NCBI GenBank assembly: GCA_964429695.1
Contig: CAYSCS010000048.1
Location: 1-8,516, forward strand
Length of the DNA: 8,516 nt
Source: CAYSCS01 sp964429695
GTDB lineage: Bacteria; Acidobacteriota; Aminicenantia; Aminicenantales; Aminicenantaceae
Direction: 5' to 3'
Positions 1 to 6,869 of the stretch are shown here, in pieces (the first letter of the stretch is position 1; each line of letters opens with the position of its first letter). A model generated the notes under the pieces. It did no database searches. It saw only the letters and a program-made list of their open reading frames with translations, and was not told the DNA's origin. The position numbers and the translations under genes were made by a program.

Positions 1-1
1 T

Positions 2-1021
2 TTTTATAGTGACAATGTTTTAAGAATTAGGATCAAAAAACTAAACCCATTTTTTGTTTCGGTTTTTCTCAATTCTTATTATGGGAAGGGTCAATTAGAA
101 CAAGTAACGAAAGGTATTGCTCAGCCATTGATAAGTAGAGAAAATTTTGAAAATTTGATAATTCCAGATTTTTCGCAAGATTTCCAAGAAAAAATTAAAA
201 GACTGGTATTAGTTTCATATAATTTGCGGCATCAATCAATCACTATTTACTCTCAAGCCGAAAACCTGTTTTTAGAAGAGCTCGGGCTCAAAGATTTTAA
301 ATCAAAATATGAAAAAACTTATACAGCCAATCTTTCTGATGTCTTATCTGCCCATAGAATAGATGCGGAATACTTCCAGCCTGCGTATGAGGAAGTAATT
401 GAAAAGATAAAAAAATATCCAAACGGTTTTTCCAAATTGCTTAAGCATATTGAAAATATTAAACCAGATTTTGACCCCACAAAACATCCAGATAAGATTT
501 TTCCCTATGTTGAATTGGCAGATATAGATTCATCAATTGGAGTAATCAACAGCGTAAATGAAATAAAGGGAGATGAAGCCCCCAGCAGAGCAAGGAGAAT
601 TTTAAAAGAAGGAGATGTAATCGTTTCAAGTGTTGAAGGTTCTTTAGAAAAAGTCGCATTGATTGATAAAGAACACGACGGTTGCTTAGCATCCACAGGT
701 TTTTTCCAATTTAGACCTTTAGATATATTACCTGAGGTTTTATTGTTTTTATCAAAAACTATTGTTTTACAATCACAATTAAAGAGAAAGTGTGCTGGTA
801 CAATTCTTACTGCTGTTCCTAAAGAATCATTGAGAGATATTATTATCCCCCTTCTCCCACCTTCAACCCAGCAAAAAATCGCCTCATTAGTTCAAAATTC
901 CCATGAAGCAAGGAAGAGGGCGAAGGAATTATTAGAGGTGGCAAAAAGGGCAGTAGAGATTGCCATTGAGAAGAGTGAAAAAGAGGCGTTGGACTATATT
1001 TCTAAAGCGACGGGAAAATAA
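2..1021 (+). CDS. hsdS: Type I restriction-modification specificity subunit HsdS, 5'-truncated by window edge
   Basis: The reading frame is open from the first bases of the window to a TAA at 1019-1021 (339 codons), so the gene starts upstream. HsdS recognises the DNA target and holds the HsdM (and HsdR) subunits of a type I system. The visible N-terminal part, with GQLEQVTKGIAQPLIS followed by an IPDFSQDFQEKI segment, is the typical end of a first target-recognition domain and its conserved helix. A second domain follows from about codon 105 (SAHRIDAEYFQPAYEEV), ending in the matching IIPLLPPSTQQKIASLV motif and a charged C-terminal helix. Two such half-repeats are the family norm of about 400-450 residues, so roughly 60-110 residues are probably missing. 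A TTG at 128 is an internal codon, not a real start. The gene is AT-rich (near one third G+C by eye), unlike the genes after it. hsdM and hsdR are not in the window; an upstream position is likely. Confidence 0.88.
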   Translation, partial: FYSDNVLRIRIKKLNPFFVSVFLNSYYGKGQLEQVTKGIAQPLISRENFENLIIPDFSQDFQEKIKRLVLVSYNLRHQSITIYSQAENLFLEELGLKDFKSKYEKTYTANLSDVLSAHRIDAEYFQPAYEEVIEKIKKYPNGFSKLLKHIENIKPDFDPTKHPDKIFPYVELADIDSSIGVINSVNEIKGDEAPSRARRILKEGDVIVSSVEGSLEKVALIDKEHDGCLASTGFFQFRPLDILPEVLLFLSKTIVLQSQLKRKCAGTILTAVPKESLRDIIIPLLPPSTQQKIASLVQNSHEARKRAKELLEVAKRAVEIAIEKSEKEALDYISKATGK

Positions 1022-1060
1022 AGAAGCCCTTTATAGAGAAATAGCGATGAATAATTTTAT

Positions 1061-1066
1061 GGAGGT
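1061..1066 (+). promoter_or_regulatory. Strong Shine-Dalgarno site
   Basis: GGAGGT lies 6 nt before the ATG at 1073. It fixes the start of the first unrecognised gene and shows that this gene has its own good translation signal after the 51-nt gap that follows hsdS. No clear promoter is visible in the gap, so read-through from hsdS is possible. Confidence 0.8.
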
Positions 1067-1072
1067 TAACCG

Positions 1073-2182
1073 ATGCCCCGACACCGAAGCCTGAATCTAA
1101 AGAAATTTATTGATTCAATCCCTGCGTCTCTGATTGAAGAGTATTTCAAGCAGAAGGTTGAGGGTGGGGCGTCCTTTTCTCTCAAGACTTTCGACTATGA
1201 CTCCGTCAACAAGTTTCTTGATACCATTCAGGACGAAGACCTAAAAAGCAGTATCCTTGAGGACTTTACCCACATCAACGACATCTGCGAAAAGATGATG
1301 AATATCCTGGTCAAGGCTATCCGGCGTTACGGCATTGAGACAACCGGAGAGGAAGAAAGACAGGCTCTTGCGATGGATATCTTCCTTCATCACAAGCAAG
1401 CCTTTGACTATGCCTACGATTTCTACTGCCTTTTTAACGCCTCCAGCAAGATGAGCCACCACAACATCACGGCAGATGACTTTGAGATTACCCCTGGGAA
1501 GATAGAGAGATTCAAGGAGAAGGTCAAAGAGTTCTATTTCAATTTAGCCAAGGGTCAGGAGTGCCTGGTCAGACACTATGACGAGGAGGATCAGGTGGTC
1601 ATTGTGGTCATTCATGGCTCTTATAAGCGCTCAGTGGTGATATGGGACGGCCAGCAGATAAGGACGCTCTTTTTCAGGCCCGCTAACGAGGACATTTTGC
1701 AGTTCAATAAAAATACCTCTGTCCTTTCAATCAAGGCTCCCTACCAAAAGGACAAGGTCAACTACATCAATGCCTTTAGTGAGGCAATTTTAGGGGATGA
1801 GAGCCAGGCAGAGCGTCCCGATAGGGATGTAACCTACACCCTTGAGCCCCTGCAAAAGGGGACATTTAGTTTTGCGGGCAACGAAGTAATCACATCCATA
1901 ACCCTTTTAGAGGTTAAGCTGGCGATGAGAGGGGTTACCAGTCCAGCGGTGGTGATAAGCTCCTCAGATGTTCTAAGGACGCTCAAGGATGACCTTGATG
2001 GCATAAGCCTGAGTTCAGGCGATTTAGTCCACGCCAAGTTTCGGTTCAAACTGGACATAGATGGGAAGCCGAGAAAGGTTACCTTTGAGATCACCCCTCC
2101 CAATGTTACCGACCTTACCAAGAAGAAGCACGCCGATATAATAAGCGCTTATCTCAAAGAGCAAGGGGTCAAGCTGGTGTGA
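1073..2182 (+). CDS. Unrecognised 369-aa protein, first gene of an overlapping pair beside hsdS
   Basis: I do not recognise the family. The protein is soluble, with no signal peptide or membrane segment. Residues 1-160 look mainly helical, with a charged stretch around RYGIETTGEEERQALAMDIF (85-104) and His/aromatic-rich helices (LHHKQAFDYAYDFY, 105-118). From about 164 it becomes beta-rich: a hydrophobic strand VVIVVIHGSY (175-184) is followed by the alternating pattern KRSVVIWDGQQIRTLFF (185-201). A further region YTLEPLQKGTFSF (255-267) leads to a basic tail. The start is supported by GGAGGT at 6 nt spacing. The stop TGA overlaps the GTG start of the next gene, so the two proteins are probably translationally coupled and may act together. 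Base composition is near half G+C, unlike hsdS. The location suggests a defence or DNA-modification accessory role, but that is inference from position only. Confidence 0.85.
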   Translation: MPRHRSLNLKKFIDSIPASLIEEYFKQKVEGGASFSLKTFDYDSVNKFLDTIQDEDLKSSILEDFTHINDICEKMMNILVKAIRRYGIETTGEEERQALAMDIFLHHKQAFDYAYDFYCLFNASSKMSHHNITADDFEITPGKIERFKEKVKEFYFNLAKGQECLVRHYDEEDQVVIVVIHGSYKRSVVIWDGQQIRTLFFRPANEDILQFNKNTSVLSIKAPYQKDKVNYINAFSEAILGDESQAERPDRDVTYTLEPLQKGTFSFAGNEVITSITLLEVKLAMRGVTSPAVVISSSDVLRTLKDDLDGISLSSGDLVHAKFRFKLDIDGKPRKVTFEITPPNVTDLTKKKHADIISAYLKEQGVKLV

Positions 2183-3282
2183 TTAAGTTTTTGCTACAGG
2201 AAATTGAAAGGAGCCCCAACCCGCTCTTTACCAAAAAGGAACTCCTCTCACTATCCCCAAAAGACTTTCAGGACCTCACCAAAAGAAAAATCCTTACCTA
2301 TTTCAGACCCTCCAAAAGCGATATGGAAGAGGTGAGGCTCCCCCGCTGTCAGCACGGCTGTCCTCTAACCGTAGTCCAGGTTGAGGGGGGTCTTGAAGCA
2401 GTATGTCTTGAGCACCCAGAGGAAGACCCCATCCCCATTGAAAGGGATGACCTTAACAGGTATGCCTTCTCCGTGGATATGCTTCTGGTTCAGCTTCGCA
2501 CTGCTAATCGAATAGACGGCGACCTCCACAGGATGAACGGGGGCTGTTTTTATGTAGGCTTTAAGACCTATAGCGATAATCGGGTAGGGTTTATTTTTAT
2601 CTCCAAAATCGGCAACGAAAAACTGGTAAAACTTTCAGGCTTAAAGCACCTCTGCAAGGACGATGACATCCTTGTTGTCCTAACCCCTGCCTCTAAGATT
2701 GAGGATGTGCCCCTAAAAGGACAACTGCGCCATGAAAAGATTGTCCAGACATCGCTTGTCTCATCCCTTGATCCTCAGACCTTTGAACTGCCTATTGAGA
2801 AGCTGGTTTCCGGGCTATTGAAGCCAAAGGCAATTACGGAGCTCTCTAAGAGGCAGAAGACGGACTACGAGAAGTTTGAGTATCAGTGCTACGACAAGGT
2901 TTATATCCCCGGCACGATCCCGATGAAGCGGAGCAACCTCATCGTAGTCAACGGGAATGAGATAAAGATGGGGGACTCCCTCTTTACCTTATTCTTGCGG
3001 TTTGTGATAGAGCTTAAGAAGAAAAAAGGCGGCTGGGTCAATATTTACACCCTGGAGTCAGAGGGGGTAATTACTGATGTCCTGAAGTATCAGATTTACA
3101 GCAACCTCAGGACCGCATTGGAAGGCAGTTTATTGGACAAAGACGGGCAGAAGTTTATCCAGAGCGATGGGTCAAAGAACTACCGCATCTCTACTCACCC
3201 CGACTTTATCACTTACGACAAAAAGAAGCTCCTCGCTCACCAAGACCACCACATCAGGGAGCTTGCCAAGAAATTGCCCTAG
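2179..3282 (+). CDS. Unrecognised 367-aa protein with Cys/His cluster and winged-helix-like C-terminus
   Basis: No family is recognised. The start is a GTG overlapping the upstream TGA (GTGA), with AAGGGG at 2163-2168, 10 nt before it; the coupling fixes this start. Residues 1-45 are helical (FTKKELLSLSPKDFQDL). A likely zinc-binding cluster follows: C57, H59, C61, then C76 and H79 in the pattern CxHxCP...CLEHPEEDP. Residues 95-215 form a mixed alpha/beta region (GGCFYVGFKTY; DDILVVLTP). Residues about 253-338 resemble a winged helix: a beta start (NLIVVNGNEIKMGD), helices, a candidate recognition helix YQIYSNLRTALEG, and a wing ending NYRIS. The tail is His/Lys-rich. Together these suggest a nucleic-acid-binding sensor or regulator that works with the protein encoded immediately upstream. 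The zinc and winged-helix assignments are pattern readings, not database hits. Confidence 0.85.
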   Translation: MIKFLLQEIERSPNPLFTKKELLSLSPKDFQDLTKRKILTYFRPSKSDMEEVRLPRCQHGCPLTVVQVEGGLEAVCLEHPEEDPIPIERDDLNRYAFSVDMLLVQLRTANRIDGDLHRMNGGCFYVGFKTYSDNRVGFIFISKIGNEKLVKLSGLKHLCKDDDILVVLTPASKIEDVPLKGQLRHEKIVQTSLVSSLDPQTFELPIEKLVSGLLKPKAITELSKRQKTDYEKFEYQCYDKVYIPGTIPMKRSNLIVVNGNEIKMGDSLFTLFLRFVIELKKKKGGWVNIYTLESEGVITDVLKYQIYSNLRTALEGSLLDKDGQKFIQSDGSKNYRISTHPDFITYDKKKLLAHQDHHIRELAKKLP

Positions 3283-3382
3283 CGGGCGGAGGCGTAAAGC
3301 GGAGCTTCATTTATCGCAATCCTTTGGGGGAGAAGGCTGATCCTGGTATGTCCTTTAGCAATCCGCTTCATTTCAAGCCTCA

Positions 3383-3423
3383 CCCCGTCCCACAAAAGCA
3401 CGCTTTGGGATACCAATCCGGGG
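3383..3423. repeat. Nested inverted repeat (two-tier stem)
   Basis: CCCCG (3383-3387) can pair with CGGGG (3419-3423), and the adjacent TCCCA (3388-3392) with TGGGA (3406-3410). This gives a two-part stem with an 8-nt bulge on the 3' side and a 13-nt loop. A second short stem follows directly at 3426-3448. The arms are short, so this is suggestive only. Confidence 0.4.
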
Positions 3424-3425
3424 AG

Positions 3426-3448
3426 CCACTTTTGAGAACATGAAGTGG
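3426..3448. repeat. Short inverted repeat
   Basis: CCACTT (3426-3431) is perfectly complementary to AAGTGG (3443-3448) across an 11-nt loop. It sits just 3' of the nested stem and just before the A/T-rich half of the spacer. It lacks an immediate T tract, so it is not a standard terminator. Confidence 0.35.
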
Positions 3449-3504
3449 AGACGTTAGAAAAAGTTTAGCGAAGTTTTTTCATTTTTCTTTTTCCTCCTTC
3501 CTAA

Positions 3505-3542
3505 CCCCTCCTGTGAAGAAAAATTTGAATTTTTGTAAGGGG
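3505..3542. repeat. AT palindrome flanked by C4T / AG4 arms
   Basis: The core is a perfect 7-bp palindrome, AAAAATT-TG-AATTTTT (3519-3534). Outside it, CCCCT (3505-3509) is complementary to AGGGG (3538-3542), and the bases beyond are partly complementary (CCTAA against CTAAG). The arrangement could form a cruciform or an RNA hairpin with an asymmetric internal loop. It may be a protein-binding site or an insertion-element end; no function is shown. Confidence 0.4.
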
Positions 3543-3575
3543 CTAAGCCTCTTATTCGAAAGATTCAAATTATTG

Positions 3576-3604
3576 TTGATAGAATGCTTGAGTATGGATA
3601 ATAT
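3576..3604 (+). promoter_or_regulatory. Candidate sigma-70 promoter for the namZ operon
   Basis: TTGATA (3576-3581) and TAATAT (3599-3604) are separated by 17 nt, the optimal spacing. An overlapping alternative uses GATAAT at 3597-3602. Transcription would begin near 3611 and give a leader of about 100 nt before the namZ start. This is the best promoter-like match in the spacer, but AT-rich DNA yields such matches by chance. Confidence 0.45.
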
Positions 3605-3628
3605 ATAAAATCGAAGAAAATAAGAGAA

Positions 3629-3659
3629 AATCTTGTTTAAAAAACAACAAAACAAGATT
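3629..3659. repeat. Perfect 10-bp hairpin in the namZ leader
   Basis: AATCTTGTTT (3629-3638) is the exact reverse complement of AAACAAGATT (3650-3659), with an A-rich 11-nt loop. It lies downstream of the candidate promoter and about 50 nt before the namZ start. A plus-strand terminator is unlikely because no T tract follows. It could be an operator for a dimeric repressor or a 5' stabilising or regulatory hairpin. On the minus strand it is followed by a short T run, so a weak terminator in that direction is also possible. Confidence 0.5.
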
Positions 3660-3711
3660 CATCGCAAGAAGGAGTTTTAAATAAATCAATCTGCTAAAAA
3701 TAAAAATCAAA

Positions 3712-5100
3712 GTGTTAATGATGCATGACACTTCTAAAAAGAGAATGTTTAACTCTTTCGGGATTAAATATTTTTTATTTTTTATCGCTTTACTCATCTT
3801 GATAAGCATAAATTCCTGTAGAGAAGAAGAACGCGAAGTTTTTAAACAAAAAAGAGAAAGAGTTAAGCCGGGAGTTGAAGTCTTCCTCGAAAAACACCTT
3901 GCTTCAGTCAAAGGGAAAAGACTTGGGCTCATCACCAACCCCACAGGCGTAGACAGCAACCTTCGCAGCGTGGCCGAGCTTTTTTCTGAGCATGAAGAAA
4001 TTAAACTCGTCGCCCTCTACGGACCGGAACACGGAGTAAGGGGAAATGCTCAGGCTGGTGAATATGTCCCTTTTTATTTTGATGAAAAATTCGGCATTCC
4101 GGTCTTCAGTCTCTACAGGCAGTCGATTAAGCCTCAGCCAGGGATGCTTAAAAACATAGATGAATACATGCGAACCTTCGATACGACTGATGCGGGAAAG
4201 ATTCCCGATAAGAAAATGATTCAAGATTTAGAAGTAATGGTGTTTGATGTTCAGGATGTGGGAACGAGAATTTATACCTATGTTTCGACCATGGCCTTTG
4301 CCATGGAAGCATGTGCGGAAGCAGGAATTGAATTCATTGTCCTTGACAGACCAAATCCCATAAACGGAGTGAGTATGGAAGGGCCAGTCTTGAATCTAGG
4401 GGAAAAAAGTGAAGAGGGAAGCGCAGATGAAGCAAGCTCATTTGTAAGCCTTTTTCCTGTCCCAGTAAGGCACGGGATGACAGCAGGAGAACTGGCTAAA
4501 CTTTATAACGACGTTTTCCTGAAGAATAAAGCCCTCTTGACGGTAATTCCCGTCGAGGGATGGAAGCGCAAGATGTGGTATGATGAGACTGGTCTTCCCT
4601 GGGTCATTCCCTCTCCCAACATGCCTACCCTCGAGACTGCCACAGTTTATCCTGGCCAGGTTTTTCTGGAGGGAACTAACCTCTCGGAGGGGAGGGGAAC
4701 TACGAAGCCCTTTGAGCTTTTCGGGGCACCCTGGATCGACGGTCATGAGCTAACGAAGAGGCTAAATTCGCTAGCTCTTGAGGGAGTTATTTTCAGAGAA
4801 GCTTGGTTTACCCCTGTGTTTTCAAAATATCAGGGAGAGCTCTGCAGAGGAGCCCAGCTTCATGTCTTCGACCGTAATAGCTTCAAGCCTTTTGAGACGA
4901 CTCTCCACATCCTGAAGACGGTGATCGAGATGTATCCTGATAAATTCAGCTTTTATCCTGATTATTTCGATAAAATCATGGGTTCTTCCTCCATCCGCCT
5001 TTCCCTTCTCGAAGGGGCTGAAATAAGAGAAATCTTCGCAGGTATAAAGAAGGAACTTGAGGATTTTTCAAAGATGAGAAAAAAATACCTAATCTATTAA
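3712..5100 (+). CDS. namZ: NamZ-type exo-beta-N-acetylmuramidase (DUF1343, GH171), predicted lipoprotein
   Basis: Members of this family (B. subtilis NamZ/YbbC) remove terminal MurNAc from peptidoglycan fragments. Family landmarks run the full length: GLITNPTGVD (72-81), ALYGPEHGVRG (101-111), FDVQDVGTRIYTYVSTM (178-194), VLDRPNPING (210-219), PVRHGMTAGELA (251-262), PSPNMPTLETATVYPG (300-315) and EGTNLSEGRGTTKPFELFGAPW (320-341), ending in the usual RKKYLIY. The acidic residue of GPEHG (E106) lies in the likely active site. A hydrophobic N-terminal segment ends at INS-C36, a lipobox-like site, so the enzyme is probably membrane-anchored outside the cytoplasm. The start is uncertain: GTG 3712 is the longest, and ATGs at 3718, 3721 and 3745 are possible; none has a good ribosome binding site. 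At 462 residues it is somewhat long, with apparent insertions near 147-172 and 230-241. It is the first gene of an operon with a sugar-type symporter. Confidence 0.93.
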   Translation: MLMMHDTSKKRMFNSFGIKYFLFFIALLILISINSCREEEREVFKQKRERVKPGVEVFLEKHLASVKGKRLGLITNPTGVDSNLRSVAELFSEHEEIKLVALYGPEHGVRGNAQAGEYVPFYFDEKFGIPVFSLYRQSIKPQPGMLKNIDEYMRTFDTTDAGKIPDKKMIQDLEVMVFDVQDVGTRIYTYVSTMAFAMEACAEAGIEFIVLDRPNPINGVSMEGPVLNLGEKSEEGSADEASSFVSLFPVPVRHGMTAGELAKLYNDVFLKNKALLTVIPVEGWKRKMWYDETGLPWVIPSPNMPTLETATVYPGQVFLEGTNLSEGRGTTKPFELFGAPWIDGHELTKRLNSLALEGVIFREAWFTPVFSKYQGELCRGAQLHVFDRNSFKPFETTLHILKTVIEMYPDKFSFYPDYFDKIMGSSSIRLSLLEGAEIREIFAGIKKELEDFSKMRKKYLIY

Positions 5101-5132
5101 AAATTAATTAAAGTGGCTGGGTGGCCTGTAAA

Positions 5133-6851
5133 ATGTCGTTTACTTCACTGGATTGGGTATTAATATTTTTGTACTTTTTACTTGCACTCGTAGCAGGCAT
5201 CATTTTTTCAAAGAAAGCGGGCAGGGATCTCGAAAGCTTTTTCGCCTCGGGACGGTCTCTTCCCTGGTGGGCGGCAGGCACTTCGATGGTTGCCACAACT
5301 TTTGGCGCAGATACCCCTCTTGCAGTGACCGAAATAGTCTCGCACAACGGAATATCAGGAAACTGGCTGTGGTGGAACATGGTGATGGGAGGGATGCTTA
5401 CCGTCTTCCTTTTCTCAAAATTATGGCGAAGGTCCGGCGTTCTGACTGACGTTGAATTTACAGAGTTAAGATACAGTGGAGGACCTGCGGCATTTCTGAG
5501 AGGGTTTCGTGCCCTTTACCTCGGATTACCGATAAATTGCCTAATCATGGCCTGGAGTATCCTTGCCATGTCTTCAATCCTCGGTGTGAGCTTTAATTTT
5601 CCCAAAGCACAGGCAATAGCCATCTCGCTTTCGATTGCAGTCACCTATTCAATCTTATCCGGGCTCTGGGGAGTAGTGGCCACTGATATGCTCCAGTTTT
5701 TGATAGCCATGGTAGGCTCCATATCTCTTGCTGTCATCTCTGTGCAGCATGTGGGAGGAATCGAAGCCTTGAAATTGAAGGTAGTTGAGCGACACTCCGG
5801 AGTTCTCAATTTTTTCCCTGATTTCCATTCTCCAGCCCTTCCTTTTTTAGCCTTTCTGGTGTATGTGGGAGTGCAGTGGTGGGCTTGTTGGTATCCTGGC
5901 TCAGAGCCTGGAGGAGGAGGTTATATTGTCCAGAGGATGCTGGCCACAAAAGATGAGAAAAATTCTTTGTTTGCCACTCTCTGGTTTAACATCGCTCACT
6001 ACGCCTTAAGACCATGGCCCTGGATTCTTGTTGCCCTTGCCTCGCTTGTGGTTTTCCCTGAGCTTCAGGATGCAAAGATGGGCTATCCCCAAATGATGGC
6101 GAAATTTATTCCTGCAGGGCTACGAGGATTGATGGTTGCCTCTTTCTTCGGGGCTTTTATGTCAACCATAGATACTCATCTAAACTGGGGAGCTTCCTAC
6201 CTCATCAATGATTTCTACAGGAGATTTATAAGGAAAGTAGCCTCTCCAAGACACTATGTCTTTGTTTCAAGGATATCTGTGGTGCTGATCATGATTTTCG
6301 CCGGACTTGCTGCCTACCGACTGGAAAGCATTAAAGGGGGCTGGGAGCTTCTCCTTTCTATCGGAGCAGGGACTGGCCTCGTCTCTATTTTCCGTTGGTA
6401 CTGGTGGCGAGTGAATGCCTGGAGTGAAATCTCTGCCATGGGCTGTTCTTTTGCGGTTGCCATGGTTCTTTTAATATCCCCTGCAGGAAGGTCTGGAAAT
6501 TTGAGCTGGGCTTTGAGGATGCTGATTACAGCCGGCGTTACTTTCTCTGTTTCGTTCCTCGTTACACTTTTAACCGTACCTGTCGAAAAGCGTCATTTAT
6601 TAAAATTCTATAGAAAAGTAAAACCTGCTGGATTCTGGGGTAAGATAAGAAAGGAGGCAGGGGAAATTGAATTTGAGAGAAATCTTCATCTGGATTTACT
6701 CAATTGGCTCCTGGGAGCTGTGTTTGTCTATGGTCTTCTTTTTGGGATAGGGAGCTTAATCCTTAAAGAAATAAAGAGAGGACTCATTTATTTGCTCGTC
6801 GCCGTCATTTCTTCTATTTTCCTATGGAGGAATATAACGAAAAAAGAATAA
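5133..6851 (+). CDS. Sodium:solute symporter (SSS family), likely sugar or MurNAc importer
   Basis: This is an integral inner-membrane protein of 572 residues with about 13 hydrophobic helices, normal for the SSS family of Na+-driven transporters. From the ATG, family features are: LDWVLIFLYFLLALVAG (helix 1), SGRSLPWW (39-46), ATTFGADTPLA (54-64), QWWACWYPGSEPGGGGYI (248-265), QRMLATKDEK (267-276), ALRPWPW (291-297), and FMSTIDTHLNWG (342-353). In the last, the adjacent Ser/Thr match the usual position of Na+-site residues. The ATG at 5133 is preferred over the GTG at 5121: GGGTGG lies 8 nt before it and the N-terminus then has the normal length. The gene follows namZ closely and precedes tspO by 18 nt. 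The substrate is not readable from sequence; MurNAc or another peptidoglycan sugar is inferred from the neighbour. Confidence 0.93.
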   Translation: MSFTSLDWVLIFLYFLLALVAGIIFSKKAGRDLESFFASGRSLPWWAAGTSMVATTFGADTPLAVTEIVSHNGISGNWLWWNMVMGGMLTVFLFSKLWRRSGVLTDVEFTELRYSGGPAAFLRGFRALYLGLPINCLIMAWSILAMSSILGVSFNFPKAQAIAISLSIAVTYSILSGLWGVVATDMLQFLIAMVGSISLAVISVQHVGGIEALKLKVVERHSGVLNFFPDFHSPALPFLAFLVYVGVQWWACWYPGSEPGGGGYIVQRMLATKDEKNSLFATLWFNIAHYALRPWPWILVALASLVVFPELQDAKMGYPQMMAKFIPAGLRGLMVASFFGAFMSTIDTHLNWGASYLINDFYRRFIRKVASPRHYVFVSRISVVLIMIFAGLAAYRLESIKGGWELLLSIGAGTGLVSIFRWYWWRVNAWSEISAMGCSFAVAMVLLISPAGRSGNLSWALRMLITAGVTFSVSFLVTLLTVPVEKRHLLKFYRKVKPAGFWGKIRKEAGEIEFERNLHLDLLNWLLGAVFVYGLLFGIGSLILKEIKRGLIYLLVAVISSIFLWRNITKKE

Positions 6852-6869
6852 GAGAAAGGAAGAATAAAG

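Larger units (their letters stand above)
3283..3570. other. Non-coding spacer, structured 5' half and pyrimidine/AT-rich 3' half
   Basis: This spacer separates the unknown gene pair from the namZ operon. The first 170 nt or so is G+C-richer and holds several inverted repeats plus a 9-nt direct repeat, GCTTCATTT, at 3304-3312 and 3365-3373. From about 3455 it changes to A- and T-rich tracts (T runs around 3474-3492) and then a palindromic AT block. A minus-strand frame (3279 to about 3459) is open for some 60 codons but has no convincing start or ribosome binding site. The segment looks like a degraded dispersed repeat or a small structured RNA; neither can be confirmed from one copy. The T tracts could end the upstream transcript, but no canonical terminator stem precedes them. 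Confidence 0.5.

Noticed and set aside
128..1021. hsdS taken as starting at TTG 128
   Set aside because: The same frame is open to the window edge and the upstream residues (GQLEQVTKGIAQP) match the HsdS pattern, so the TTG is internal.
1834..2121. Minus-strand frame of 95 codons inside the first unknown gene
   Set aside because: It is antisense to a gene with a strong ribosome binding site and coupled stop, and has no independent support.
3279..3459. Minus-strand open frame of about 60 codons in the spacer
   Set aside because: It has no ATG/GTG/TTG with a ribosome binding site at its 5' end, lies in inverted-repeat-rich DNA, and matches no family I know.
3455..3495. Rho-independent terminator after the unknown gene pair
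   Set aside because: There are good T tracts, but the only stem before them is about 4 bp with a wobble pair; too weak to call.
3570..3959. Minus-strand frame of 129 codons overlapping the namZ 5' end
   Set aside because: It runs antisense through the promoter region and the namZ signal region, has low-complexity hydrophobic content and no ribosome binding site; it is a shadow.
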